From contig NKIH01000001.1 in NCBI GenBank assembly GCA_002255925.1, positions 186,001 through 250,000 of the forward strand: DNA of 64,000 nt, in the 5' to 3' direction. Below, piece after piece: positions 1 through 7,377 of this stretch (within the stretch, counting starts at the first letter, position 1; each line of letters opens with the position of its first letter). Made by a program: the position numbers and the translations under genes. This DNA is from Burkholderiales bacterium PBB6. GTDB taxonomy: Bacteria; Pseudomonadota; Gammaproteobacteria; Burkholderiales; Burkholderiaceae_C. The notes beneath the pieces are model-generated. The model made no database searches. It was not told where the DNA came from and saw only the letters and a list, made by a program, of their open reading frames with translations.

Positions 1-1346
1 AGTGGATCCAGCACAGCACGCCACTCGACCGGGGCGTGCAGGCTATTCAGGGCGTGCTGGGCAGCGTGCCGCAAAGCCAGTTCCCGGGCGAGCCAGCTGA
101 CGGCCGCGTGAAAGTCGACAACCGCACCCACCAGCTCGTGCTGCAGCATGAGCTGAGCCCCGAGTGGCAATTGCGCGGCGCCGTGGGCCTGCGCAACGGC
201 ACGCTGCAGGGCGCCTCCACCGAGCCCGCCAGCCTGCGCCCCGACAACCACACTCTGTGGCGCCAGCGCCGTGACCGCGACTACCGCAGCGACGACGTTT
301 CGGCGCAGGCCGAGTTGCAAGGCCGGCTCGATCTGGCCGGCATGGCGCACGAGGTGTTGATCGGGCTCGACGCCTACCGCTTCCACCTGGACCAGCGCAT
401 GCTGCGCTTCAGCCCCAACGCCACCACGCCCTATGCCCTGGATCTGCTGGCGCCCGTGTACGGCCAGACGCTGCCCACGCCGCTGCCCAACACCGACACC
501 CGCGAGACCCAGCACGGCACCGCGCTGACACTGCAGGATGCCGTGGTGCTGGCGCCGCAGTGGCGGCTGGTGGCGGGCGTGCGGCTCGACCAGGTTCGCC
601 AGTCGCTCGACAACCGCCGCACCGGCGCACGCACCTCACAGCACCCCACCGAGGCGCTGCCGCGGCTGGGCATCTCGTACCTGCCCACGGCGCAATGGAC
701 GCTGTATGTGAACACCGGCAAGAGCCTGCGCGCCAACGCCGGCAGTGATGTTGCCGGCACGGCGTTCAAGCCCGAGTCCGGCCAGGCGCTGGAGGCCGGC
801 GCCAAGTGGGAATCGGCCGACCAGCGTTTTGGCGGCACGCTCGCGCTGTTCAACATCACCAAGCGAAATGTGTTGACGGCCGACGCGGCGAACCCGGGTT
901 ACTCGGTCACCGCCGGGGAAGTCACCAGCCGCGGTGCCGAGCTCGACGTGGCCGGGCAGCTCACCCGGTCCTGGCGCGTGACGGGCAGCCTGAGCTACGC
1001 CGATGTAGACGCCGGCGGCGGCGCGCGGCTGCTGAATGTGCCGCACATCAACGGCAGCCTGCTGGCGGTGTTTGAAGACGCGCTGCCTGATGCGTCGCGC
1101 GTCGGCTTGGGCGGCGGCATCACCCACATGGGCCGCCGCCTGGGTGAAACCGCCACCAACTTCGACCTGCCGGCCTACACCACCGTCAAGCTGGTGGCGT
1201 ACTGGCGGGCCACGCCCACGCTGCGGGTCTCGGTGGACGTGGACAACCTGTTTGACAGCGCCCACTACACCAGCTCCTACAGCCGCATCTGGGTCACGCC
1301 TGGCGCGCCGCGCAGCGTGGTGGTCGGCGTGCAGGCGAAGTTCTGA
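1..1346 (+). CDS. TonB-dependent siderophore/metallophore receptor, 5'-truncated by the window
   Basis: The frame is open from base 3 to the stop at 1344-1346, so the signal peptide, TonB box and plug lie outside the window and only the outer-membrane beta-barrel is seen (about 447 residues). It shows the repeating amphipathic strands of the family, a 'LPRLGISYLP' strand, the late-barrel segment 'VDVDNLFDSAHYTSSYSRIW' and a terminal Phe ('VQAKF') typical of outer-membrane barrels. These features match the C-terminal half of ferrichrome-type siderophore receptors. The protein would bring a metal-chelate complex across the outer membrane with TonB energy. Its stop codon overlaps the ATG of the next gene by one base, which places it in an operon with a periplasmic binding protein and ABC transporter, the likely onward route for the same ligand. 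The ligand cannot be read from the sequence. Confidence 0.9.
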   Translation, partial: WIQHSTPLDRGVQAIQGVLGSVPQSQFPGEPADGRVKVDNRTHQLVLQHELSPEWQLRGAVGLRNGTLQGASTEPASLRPDNHTLWRQRRDRDYRSDDVSAQAELQGRLDLAGMAHEVLIGLDAYRFHLDQRMLRFSPNATTPYALDLLAPVYGQTLPTPLPNTDTRETQHGTALTLQDAVVLAPQWRLVAGVRLDQVRQSLDNRRTGARTSQHPTEALPRLGISYLPTAQWTLYVNTGKSLRANAGSDVAGTAFKPESGQALEAGAKWESADQRFGGTLALFNITKRNVLTADAANPGYSVTAGEVTSRGAELDVAGQLTRSWRVTGSLSYADVDAGGGARLLNVPHINGSLLAVFEDALPDASRVGLGGGITHMGRRLGETATNFDLPAYTTVKLVAYWRATPTLRVSVDVDNLFDSAHYTSSYSRIWVTPGAPRSVVVGVQAKF

Positions 1347-2950
1347 TGGCCGTCTCGCACGCTCGCCGCGCCTGTCTGAAAGCCGGTTTGAATGCCGGGC
1401 TGAAAACCAGCATCGCCACCAGCCTGGCATTGGCCGCCAGCCGCACCCTGGCCCACCCCGAAGGCGGCGATGCCGGCCCGCTGCGCATCGTCGGCCCCTG
1501 GGAAATCACCGGCCTGGAGCCCGCCAGTTCCGGCTTCCTGTTCACCCGCCTGCAAGTCGCCGAGACACTGATGGAGGCCGATGACGACGGCCTGCCGCTG
1601 CCGGGCCTGGCTGAGCAGTGGCAAGCCTCGGCCGAGGGCCTGCGCTGGCGCTTTGCCGTGCGTTCACGGGCTCGCTTCCACGACGGCAGCGCGGTCACTG
1701 CCGCGCAGGTGGTGGCCATGTTGCGCCGCGCCGCCGGCCGGCCCGGCCCGCTCTCGACAGCGCCGGTGGCCAGCATCACCGCCGATGGCGCGGCCGTGGT
1801 GGTGCAGCTCTCGGCGCCCTTCGCGGCACTGCCCGCGGTGCTCTCGCACAGCAGCACGATGGTGCTGGCGGCCAGCGCCTTTGATGCGGGCGGCAGGGTG
1901 GTGCGCATCATCGGCAGCGGGCCCTACAAGGTGGTCAATCTGCAGCCGCCGCAACGCATCGACATCAGCGCGTCCGAGCACTACGACGGCCCGCCGCCCA
2001 CCGTGCGCAACGCCAGCTACCTGAGCGTGGGCCGCGCTGAAACCCGCGCGCTGATGGCCGAGGCTGGACAGGCCCACATCGCCTTCGGGCTGGACCCCGC
2101 CAGCCTGGCGCAGCTGCGCGGCGCGGGTCGCGTCAAGGTGGTGGCCGTGACGATCCCGCGCACCACGCTGCTCAAGGTGAATGCCGGCCACCGCTGGCTG
2201 TCTGACCCCCGCGCGCGCCAGGCACTGAGCCTGGCGCTGGATCGCCCCGGCATCGCCCGCGCCCTGCTGCGCGACCCCGGGCTGAGCGCCACCCAGCTCT
2301 TCCCGCCCACGCTGGCCGAATGGCATGTGCCCACGCTGCCGGCGCTGCACATGGACGCGCCCGCCGCCCGGCAACTCTGGCGCGCGATGGGCTGGCAGCC
2401 TGGCCCCGACGGCATCTTCGTGCGCGGCAAGGAGCGTCTGAGCCTGACCCTGCGCACCTTCCCCGACCGGCCCGAACTGCCGTTATTGGCCACGGCCATT
2501 CAAGAGCAGCTTCGGCAGACTGGCGTCGACGTGAAGGTGGCCATCGGCAACTCCAGCGAGATCCCTGCCCGCCACCGCGACGGCAGCCTGGAGCTGGCCC
2601 TGGTGGCCCGGCAATTCGGCCTGATCCCCGACCCGACCGGCACCCTGCTGCAAGACTTCAGCCCGACCGGCGGCGACTGGGGCGCAATGCACTGGCAGCA
2701 CCCCGATCTGCAGCAAGCCCTGGCCAAGCTGAGCGCCCTGCCGCCCAACGCCACCGCCGCGGTGCGTGCCCACTGGCGAGGCCGCGTGGCCGACATCCTG
2801 CACCGTGAGCTGCCGGTGATACCGGTGGCCTGGTACCGCCAGACCGCCGCCGTGTCGCCCGCGCTGACCGGCTTCTCGCTCGACCCGCTGGAACGCTCTT
2901 ACCGACTGACCCGCCTGCAAGGCTTCAACACGCCGCAGGCCCAGCCATGA
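1346..2950 (+). CDS. ABC transporter substrate-binding protein, family 5 (peptide/nickel/metallophore type)
   Basis: This 534-residue protein has an N-terminal basic and hydrophobic export signal (roughly residues 1-36) followed by a family-5 solute-binding fold. The start 'LRIVGPWEITGLEPASSGF', the 'RFHDGSAVTAAQVV' segment near residue 110 and 'DPRARQALSLALDRPGIARAL' in the middle are family hallmarks. Length matches DppA/NikA/OppA proteins. It should capture its ligand in the periplasm and deliver it to the two permeases encoded next. It is joined by overlapping stop/start codons to the TonB receptor upstream and the permease downstream. The link to a TonB receptor argues for a chelated metal rather than free dipeptides, in the manner of nickel or opine-metallophore systems, but this is inference. 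Confidence 0.88.
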   Translation: MAVSHARRACLKAGLNAGLKTSIATSLALAASRTLAHPEGGDAGPLRIVGPWEITGLEPASSGFLFTRLQVAETLMEADDDGLPLPGLAEQWQASAEGLRWRFAVRSRARFHDGSAVTAAQVVAMLRRAAGRPGPLSTAPVASITADGAAVVVQLSAPFAALPAVLSHSSTMVLAASAFDAGGRVVRIIGSGPYKVVNLQPPQRIDISASEHYDGPPPTVRNASYLSVGRAETRALMAEAGQAHIAFGLDPASLAQLRGAGRVKVVAVTIPRTTLLKVNAGHRWLSDPRARQALSLALDRPGIARALLRDPGLSATQLFPPTLAEWHVPTLPALHMDAPAARQLWRAMGWQPGPDGIFVRGKERLSLTLRTFPDRPELPLLATAIQEQLRQTGVDVKVAIGNSSEIPARHRDGSLELALVARQFGLIPDPTGTLLQDFSPTGGDWGAMHWQHPDLQQALAKLSALPPNATAAVRAHWRGRVADILHRELPVIPVAWYRQTAAVSPALTGFSLDPLERSYRLTRLQGFNTPQAQP

Positions 2951-3939
2951 CTCGCCCAGACACCGCGCTCAACACTGCGTTCAATACCGTGTTCAACAAC
3001 GTCCTCAACGTGCTGCTGCACCGGCTCTGGCAAGGCGTGCTGGTGGCCCTGCTGGTGGGCACGCTCACCTTCGTGCTGATGCGCCTGCTGCCGGGCGATC
3101 TGGCCTACCGCATTGCCGCCGGCCGCTATGGCTACGACCTGGTCGACACCGCCGCGGCGCAGGCCGTGCGGGCCGAGTTGCGCCTTGACATGGATGCGCT
3201 GAGCGCGCTCACTGCCTGGTTGCAAGACCTGGCGCGGCTGAACCTCGGCCACTCGCTGGTCGGCGGCGAGCCCGTCTGGGAAGAGCTCATGCAGGGCCTG
3301 GGCAACACGCTGCAGCTCAGCCTGAGCACGCTCTTGCTCGCGGCCACGCTGGGGCTGCCGCTGGGCTTGCTCGCCGGCCTTCGCCCCGCCGGCTGGCTAG
3401 ACCGCGCCACGCTGGCCGCCGCGGTGCTGCTGCGTGCCCTGCCGCCCTTTGTGCTGGGCTTGGTGCTGATCCTGGTGCTGGCGGTGCAGCTGTCGGCCCT
3501 GCCAGCCGCCGGCCACGGCAACGCCAGCAGCCTGGTGCTGCCCACCTTGACCCTGGGCCTGCCGCTGGCCGCGCTGCTGACCCGCGTCACCCGCGACGCC
3601 ATGGCCAGCGTCGCCAGCTCGGCCTATTTCAGCTTCGCCCTGACCAAGGGCTTGAGCGAACGCCAGGCCCTGCTGCGCCACGGCCTGCGCAATGTGGGCG
3701 TGCCGGTGGTGGCCTGGCTGGGCACGCAGATGGTGGTGCTGGTGGAAGGCGTGGTGGTGGTTGAAACGCTGTTCGCCTGGCCCGGCATCGGCCATGCGCT
3801 GGTGCACGCGGTCTTCGGCCGCGACATTCCGATGATCCAGGGCGCCGCGCTGACCATGGGCGGCTTGTTCGTCGTCTTGAACACCGCGGTCGACCTGGCC
3901 TGCCAGGCCATCGACCCGCGCGGGAGGGCTGCTGCATGA
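2947..3939 (+). CDS. ABC transporter permease, DppB/NikB type
   Basis: This 330-residue inner-membrane protein starts in a 4-base ATGA overlap with the binding-protein stop. It has a first membrane segment around 'GVLVALLVGTLTFVLMRLLPGD', where the 'RLLPGD' motif is typical of DppB-type permeases, a periplasmic stretch, and five further hydrophobic segments. The EAA cytoplasmic loop that contacts the ATPase is visible as 'ALTKGLSERQALLRHGLRN' near residues 232-250. 'VEGVVVVETLFAWPGIGHAL' is the conserved late segment. It pairs with the following permease to form the transmembrane channel. Confidence 0.92.
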   Translation: MTRPDTALNTAFNTVFNNVLNVLLHRLWQGVLVALLVGTLTFVLMRLLPGDLAYRIAAGRYGYDLVDTAAAQAVRAELRLDMDALSALTAWLQDLARLNLGHSLVGGEPVWEELMQGLGNTLQLSLSTLLLAATLGLPLGLLAGLRPAGWLDRATLAAAVLLRALPPFVLGLVLILVLAVQLSALPAAGHGNASSLVLPTLTLGLPLAALLTRVTRDAMASVASSAYFSFALTKGLSERQALLRHGLRNVGVPVVAWLGTQMVVLVEGVVVVETLFAWPGIGHALVHAVFGRDIPMIQGAALTMGGLFVVLNTAVDLACQAIDPRGRAAA

Positions 3940-4784
3940 GCGCCACCTTCGACATGCCCAGCATCCTGACCGAGCACAGCCACGAACCCGCTGCATCAGC
4001 GCCACGCGCCAGCCGCATCGCCGGTCTGGTGCTGCTCTCTGCCTTGCTGATGATGGCCGCGCTGGGCCCGGTGGTGTCTGGCCACGACGCGATCAGCCAG
4101 CAGCTCGACCAGGTGCGCCAGGCGCCCAGCGCCACCCACTGGCTGGGCACCGACCACCTCGGCCGCGACCAGTTCACGCGCGTGGCCATGGCGCTGCGGG
4201 TATCGCTGGTGGGCGGCCTGCTGACGGTGCTGGTGGCCGCCGCCCTGGGCGCTGGCCTGGGCCTGCTGGCCGCCTGGCGCCAAGGCTGGACCGAACGCAT
4301 GGCGGTGGTGCTGGCCGACTGCGCCATGGCCCTGCCCGGCTTGCTGCTGGTGTTGCTGATAGCGGCTATCGCGCCGGGCTCGTTCAGTGCGCTGTACCTG
4401 GGCTTGGCCGCCACCTTGTGGGTAGAGCACTTCCGACTCGTCCGCGTGATGAGCCGCCGCGTGCTGGCCAGCCCGGCGGTGGAGGCCGCCCGGCTGCTGG
4501 GCTTCGGCCCGCGCTACATCATCCGCACCCACCTGCTGCCCGCGCTGCTGCCCATGCTCACCACCGTGGTGTGTTTTGGCGTGGCCAATGCCGTGCTGGC
4601 CCTGGCCGCGCTGGGCCTTGTGGGCGTGGGCCTGCAACCCCCCACCGCCGAACTGGGCGTGATGCTGATCGACCTGATGCCCTATTACCGTGAAGCCCCC
4701 TGGCTCATCGCCTCACCGATGGCGTGCCTGGTGCTGCTGCTCGCCGGCCTCGTGCTGCTGGCAGGCAACAAGGTGGCGCCATGA
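3936..4784 (+). CDS. ABC transporter permease, DppC/NikC type
   Basis: This 282-residue partner permease overlaps the previous gene by four bases. The N-terminal signature 'HWLGTDHLGRDQFTRVAMALRV' (about residues 68-89) is characteristic of DppC/NikC subunits. The EAA-like loop reads 'PAVEAARLLGFGPRYIIRTH' near residues 180-199, and five to six membrane segments are evident. It would form the heterodimeric channel with the preceding permease. The stop overlaps the ATG of the ATPase gene by four bases, continuing the translational coupling of the whole operon. Confidence 0.92.
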   Translation: MSATFDMPSILTEHSHEPAASAPRASRIAGLVLLSALLMMAALGPVVSGHDAISQQLDQVRQAPSATHWLGTDHLGRDQFTRVAMALRVSLVGGLLTVLVAAALGAGLGLLAAWRQGWTERMAVVLADCAMALPGLLLVLLIAAIAPGSFSALYLGLAATLWVEHFRLVRVMSRRVLASPAVEAARLLGFGPRYIIRTHLLPALLPMLTTVVCFGVANAVLALAALGLVGVGLQPPTAELGVMLIDLMPYYREAPWLIASPMACLVLLLAGLVLLAGNKVAP

Positions 4785-6223
4785 CCGCCTTGCTGGAAGT
4801 TCAAGACCTGGCGGTGCACCCGGGTGCGGCGCCCGACACGTCGCCGTTGAAACCGATCCTGCACCCGCTGTCGTTCAAGCTGGAAGCCGGCGAGGTGCTG
4901 ACGCTGCTGGGCGAAAGCGGCTCCGGCAAATCACTGCTGGCCCAGGCGGTGATGGGCACCTTGCCGCCAGAGCTGCTGGCGCGTGGCCAGGTGAGCGTGC
5001 AGGGCATCACCTCGCCAGCCGGGCAGCCGCAGCAGCGCCGCGCGCTGTGGGGCCGGCAGCTGGCGCTGCTGCCGCAAGAGCCGTGGTCTGCCCTGAACCC
5101 GACGATGCGGGCCGGCGCGCAGGTGGCCGAGGTGCACCAATTGGTGCGCGGGCTGGCTGGTGCCGAAGCGCGGGCCAGCGCCAGGCAAAGCCTGGCCGCG
5201 GTGGGTTTGGCGCGGGCGGCAAGGCACTATCCATGGCAGCTCTCGGGCGGCATGGCCCAGCGCGTGGCGTTTGGTGCCACCACCGCCGCCGGCGCGCCGG
5301 TGCTCATCGTGGATGAACCCACGAAGGGCTTGGACGCCGACCTGCGCAATGAGATCGTCAGCTTGCTGCGCGGCGTGCTCGACGCCGGCGGCGCCGTGCT
5401 GCTGATCACCCACGACGTGGCGCTGCCGCGCATGCTGCACGGCCAGGTGGCGGTGCTGCGCGACGGCCACCTGCTGGAACACGGCCCCAGCGCGCAGGTG
5501 CTGGAAGCGCCCACACAGGCCTACACCCGCGCGCTGCTGGCCGCCGAGCCACGGCACTGGCCGGTGCTGCCCCCCGCGCAACCATCGCCCGCCACAAACC
5601 CGGCCGGCCCCTTGCTGCACGCCACCGACCTGTCCCTGCAAATCGGTGAGCGCACCCTGTTCAGCGAGATCTCGCTGAGGATCCAGCCGGGCGACCGCAT
5701 GGCCATCACCGGCCCGAGCGGCAGCGGCAAAACCTCGCTGGGCAATGTGCTGCTGGGTCTGGTGCAGCCCACCGCAGGCCGGGTGCAACGCCAGCGGCAG
5801 CTGGGCCCGCACGCGGTCCAGAAGCTGTATCAAGACCCGCTGGCAGCGTTCGCGCCGCAGTTGCCACTGCGCACCGCGCTGGCGGACGTGATGCGGCTGC
5901 ACAACCTGCACCCGGACCGCTTGAAGCGCCTGCTGGCGCGGCTCTCATTGAACGAGGGCCTGCTCAACCGGCGCCCCGATCAGGTTTCGGGGGGTGAGTT
6001 GCAGCGCGTGGCGCTGGCGCGTGTGCTGCTGCTGGAACCCCGGCTGGTGTTTGCCGACGAGCCCACCTCGCGGCTCGACCCGCTGACGCAGCAACACACG
6101 ATGGCCCTGCTCACCAACACCCTGGCGGAGTACGGCGGCGCGCTGCTGCTGGTCACGCATGACGCCAGCCTTGCCCGCCGCGTGGCAGACCGCTGCCTGA
6201 CCCTCAGCCCCGCCGCGCCTTGA
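4781..6223 (+). CDS. Fused double ATPase of the peptide/nickel-type ABC transporter (DppD-DppF fusion)
   Basis: I place the start at the ATG at 4781, which overlaps the preceding stop by four bases; a longer reading frame upstream would run inside the permease gene. The 480-residue product contains two complete nucleotide-binding domains. The first has Walker A 'GESGSGKS' (44-51), signature 'LSGGMAQR' (154-161) and Walker B 'VLIVDEP' (174-180). The second has Walker A 'GPSGSGKT' (311-318), signature 'VSGGELQR' (402-409) and 'FADEPTSRLD'. In most Dpp/Nik systems these are two separate genes. Here they are fused, as in YejF-like proteins, and shorter than usual (family often 530-620). It drives import by ATP hydrolysis at the cytoplasmic face. 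It ends 20 bases into the convergent protease gene. Confidence 0.92.
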   Translation: MTALLEVQDLAVHPGAAPDTSPLKPILHPLSFKLEAGEVLTLLGESGSGKSLLAQAVMGTLPPELLARGQVSVQGITSPAGQPQQRRALWGRQLALLPQEPWSALNPTMRAGAQVAEVHQLVRGLAGAEARASARQSLAAVGLARAARHYPWQLSGGMAQRVAFGATTAAGAPVLIVDEPTKGLDADLRNEIVSLLRGVLDAGGAVLLITHDVALPRMLHGQVAVLRDGHLLEHGPSAQVLEAPTQAYTRALLAAEPRHWPVLPPAQPSPATNPAGPLLHATDLSLQIGERTLFSEISLRIQPGDRMAITGPSGSGKTSLGNVLLGLVQPTAGRVQRQRQLGPHAVQKLYQDPLAAFAPQLPLRTALADVMRLHNLHPDRLKRLLARLSLNEGLLNRRPDQVSGGELQRVALARVLLLEPRLVFADEPTSRLDPLTQQHTMALLTNTLAEYGGALLLVTHDASLARRVADRCLTLSPAAP

Positions 6224-7307
6224 CCCCGATCGTGTACGCACCGCGCCCGTCGGGTGCGTGATGCTTCACGGTCAGCCAGTAATCGCCGGCGCCCAGCTTG
6301 CGCACGATGCGGCCGTTCAGGCCCTGGCCGCGGTCGTCGTCCACCGCCAGCACGGCGCCGGGGTCGTTGGGGCCGTGCAGTGCCAGCACGGTGTTGGTGC
6401 TGCCTTCGGTATTCATGATGCAGGTGGTGGCGGCAGTGAGCGTGAAGCGGTAGGTGTCCACCTCGCCGGTGCTGGCCAGGTCGGCCGCATGGCGGGCAGC
6501 GCCGAGCACCAGGTCGACCACGCCTGGCGCGCCGGTGCGCGGGTACTGCCGCTGCATGTAGCTCACATCCAGCGGTGAGAAGTCGGTGTTCCAGCCAATG
6601 GCGAAGCTGCCCACGGTCAGGCTGTCAGGCACCGCGTACTGCATGATCGACGTGGCATCAAAAGCGCTGTGGTTGGTGCTTGCTTCCGAGTAGGTCTGGA
6701 AGATGTTGAAGTCCACATCCGCCGTGCTCCAGCCTTGCTGCGCGTAGTACTGGTAGACCTTCGGCTTGTCCCAAGGAATTTGCCCCGACGCGGCCGGGTT
6801 CTGGTGTTCATGGATCATGCCCAGCGCATGGCCGAACTCATGGCGCACCACGCGCTCGTACTCGCGCAGGCTGGTGGAAGGCTCCAGCCAGCCGTAGTTC
6901 ATCGTGGCTTCACTGGCCGGCACGGTCAGCGCATCGGTGCCCACGGTGGACCATGAAAAACCCTTCTCCGCAAAGCTGATGCGGATCTCCGCCGCGCCCT
7001 GCGTCACGAAGTCCAGCGTGAGGTTGGCATGCACCTCCCACTGCTTGGCGATGGCCTGCACGCGGGCCTGCACCACCGGGTCGCCGTCGAGGAACTTGCA
7101 GCGGATGCGCCGGCCGTTTTCCCAGAGCTTGAGCACTTCGAACGCGGCACGGGTGTGGCGCTGGCCGCCCGGGCCGCTGCGCAGCACCGTCACGCGCGTG
7201 TTGTCGACACGCTCAAGCGTGGCCACTTCGTCGGCTGAGCGGCGGGCAGCCGCCAGGCCACTCAGGCCGGGCACACGGGGCGAGCAGATCTTGCAGAGTC
7301 GGGCCAT
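6204..7307 (-). CDS. Metzincin/astacin-like zinc metalloprotease with C-terminal PPC-like domain
   Basis: This 367-residue protein carries the zinc-binding helix 'HEFGHALGMIHEHQNP', with ligands H156, H160 and H166 and general base E157, and a downstream 'SIMQY' that fits the Met-turn. This is the consensus of astacin/M12A-type metzincins. The last ~100 residues ('VDTYRFTLTAATTCIMNTEG...GDYWLTVKHH') resemble a pre-peptidase C-terminal beta-sandwich. The N-terminus is not a signal peptide but contains a CxxC pair ('CKIC', residues 5-8), which is unusual. A good ribosome-binding site (GGAAGGAA) precedes the start. It is the last gene of the six-gene operon of giant proteins, so its natural substrate could be one of them. 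Substrate and cellular location are unknown. Confidence 0.85.
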   Translation of the reverse strand: MARLCKICSPRVPGLSGLAAARRSADEVATLERVDNTRVTVLRSGPGGQRHTRAAFEVLKLWENGRRIRCKFLDGDPVVQARVQAIAKQWEVHANLTLDFVTQGAAEIRISFAEKGFSWSTVGTDALTVPASEATMNYGWLEPSTSLREYERVVRHEFGHALGMIHEHQNPAASGQIPWDKPKVYQYYAQQGWSTADVDFNIFQTYSEASTNHSAFDATSIMQYAVPDSLTVGSFAIGWNTDFSPLDVSYMQRQYPRTGAPGVVDLVLGAARHAADLASTGEVDTYRFTLTAATTCIMNTEGSTNTVLALHGPNDPGAVLAVDDDRGQGLNGRIVRKLGAGDYWLTVKHHAPDGRGAYTIGVKARRG

Positions 7308-7361
7308 GGGTGTTCATTCCTTCCAAGCGATCAGAGAGATGGAGGTGGCGGTGTTTCAATC

Positions 7362-7377
7362 AAGGCCAACTGGCCTT
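7362..7377 (-). repeat. Short perfect inverted repeat at the 3' end of the 1367-residue gene
   Basis: Arms AAGGCCA and TGGCCTT separated by two bases overlap the stop codon of the upstream gene in the 68-bp gap before the protease gene, the only real gap in the operon. No run of T follows on the minus strand, so it is not a standard terminator. It could be an mRNA stability or processing hairpin, or chance. Confidence 0.4.
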
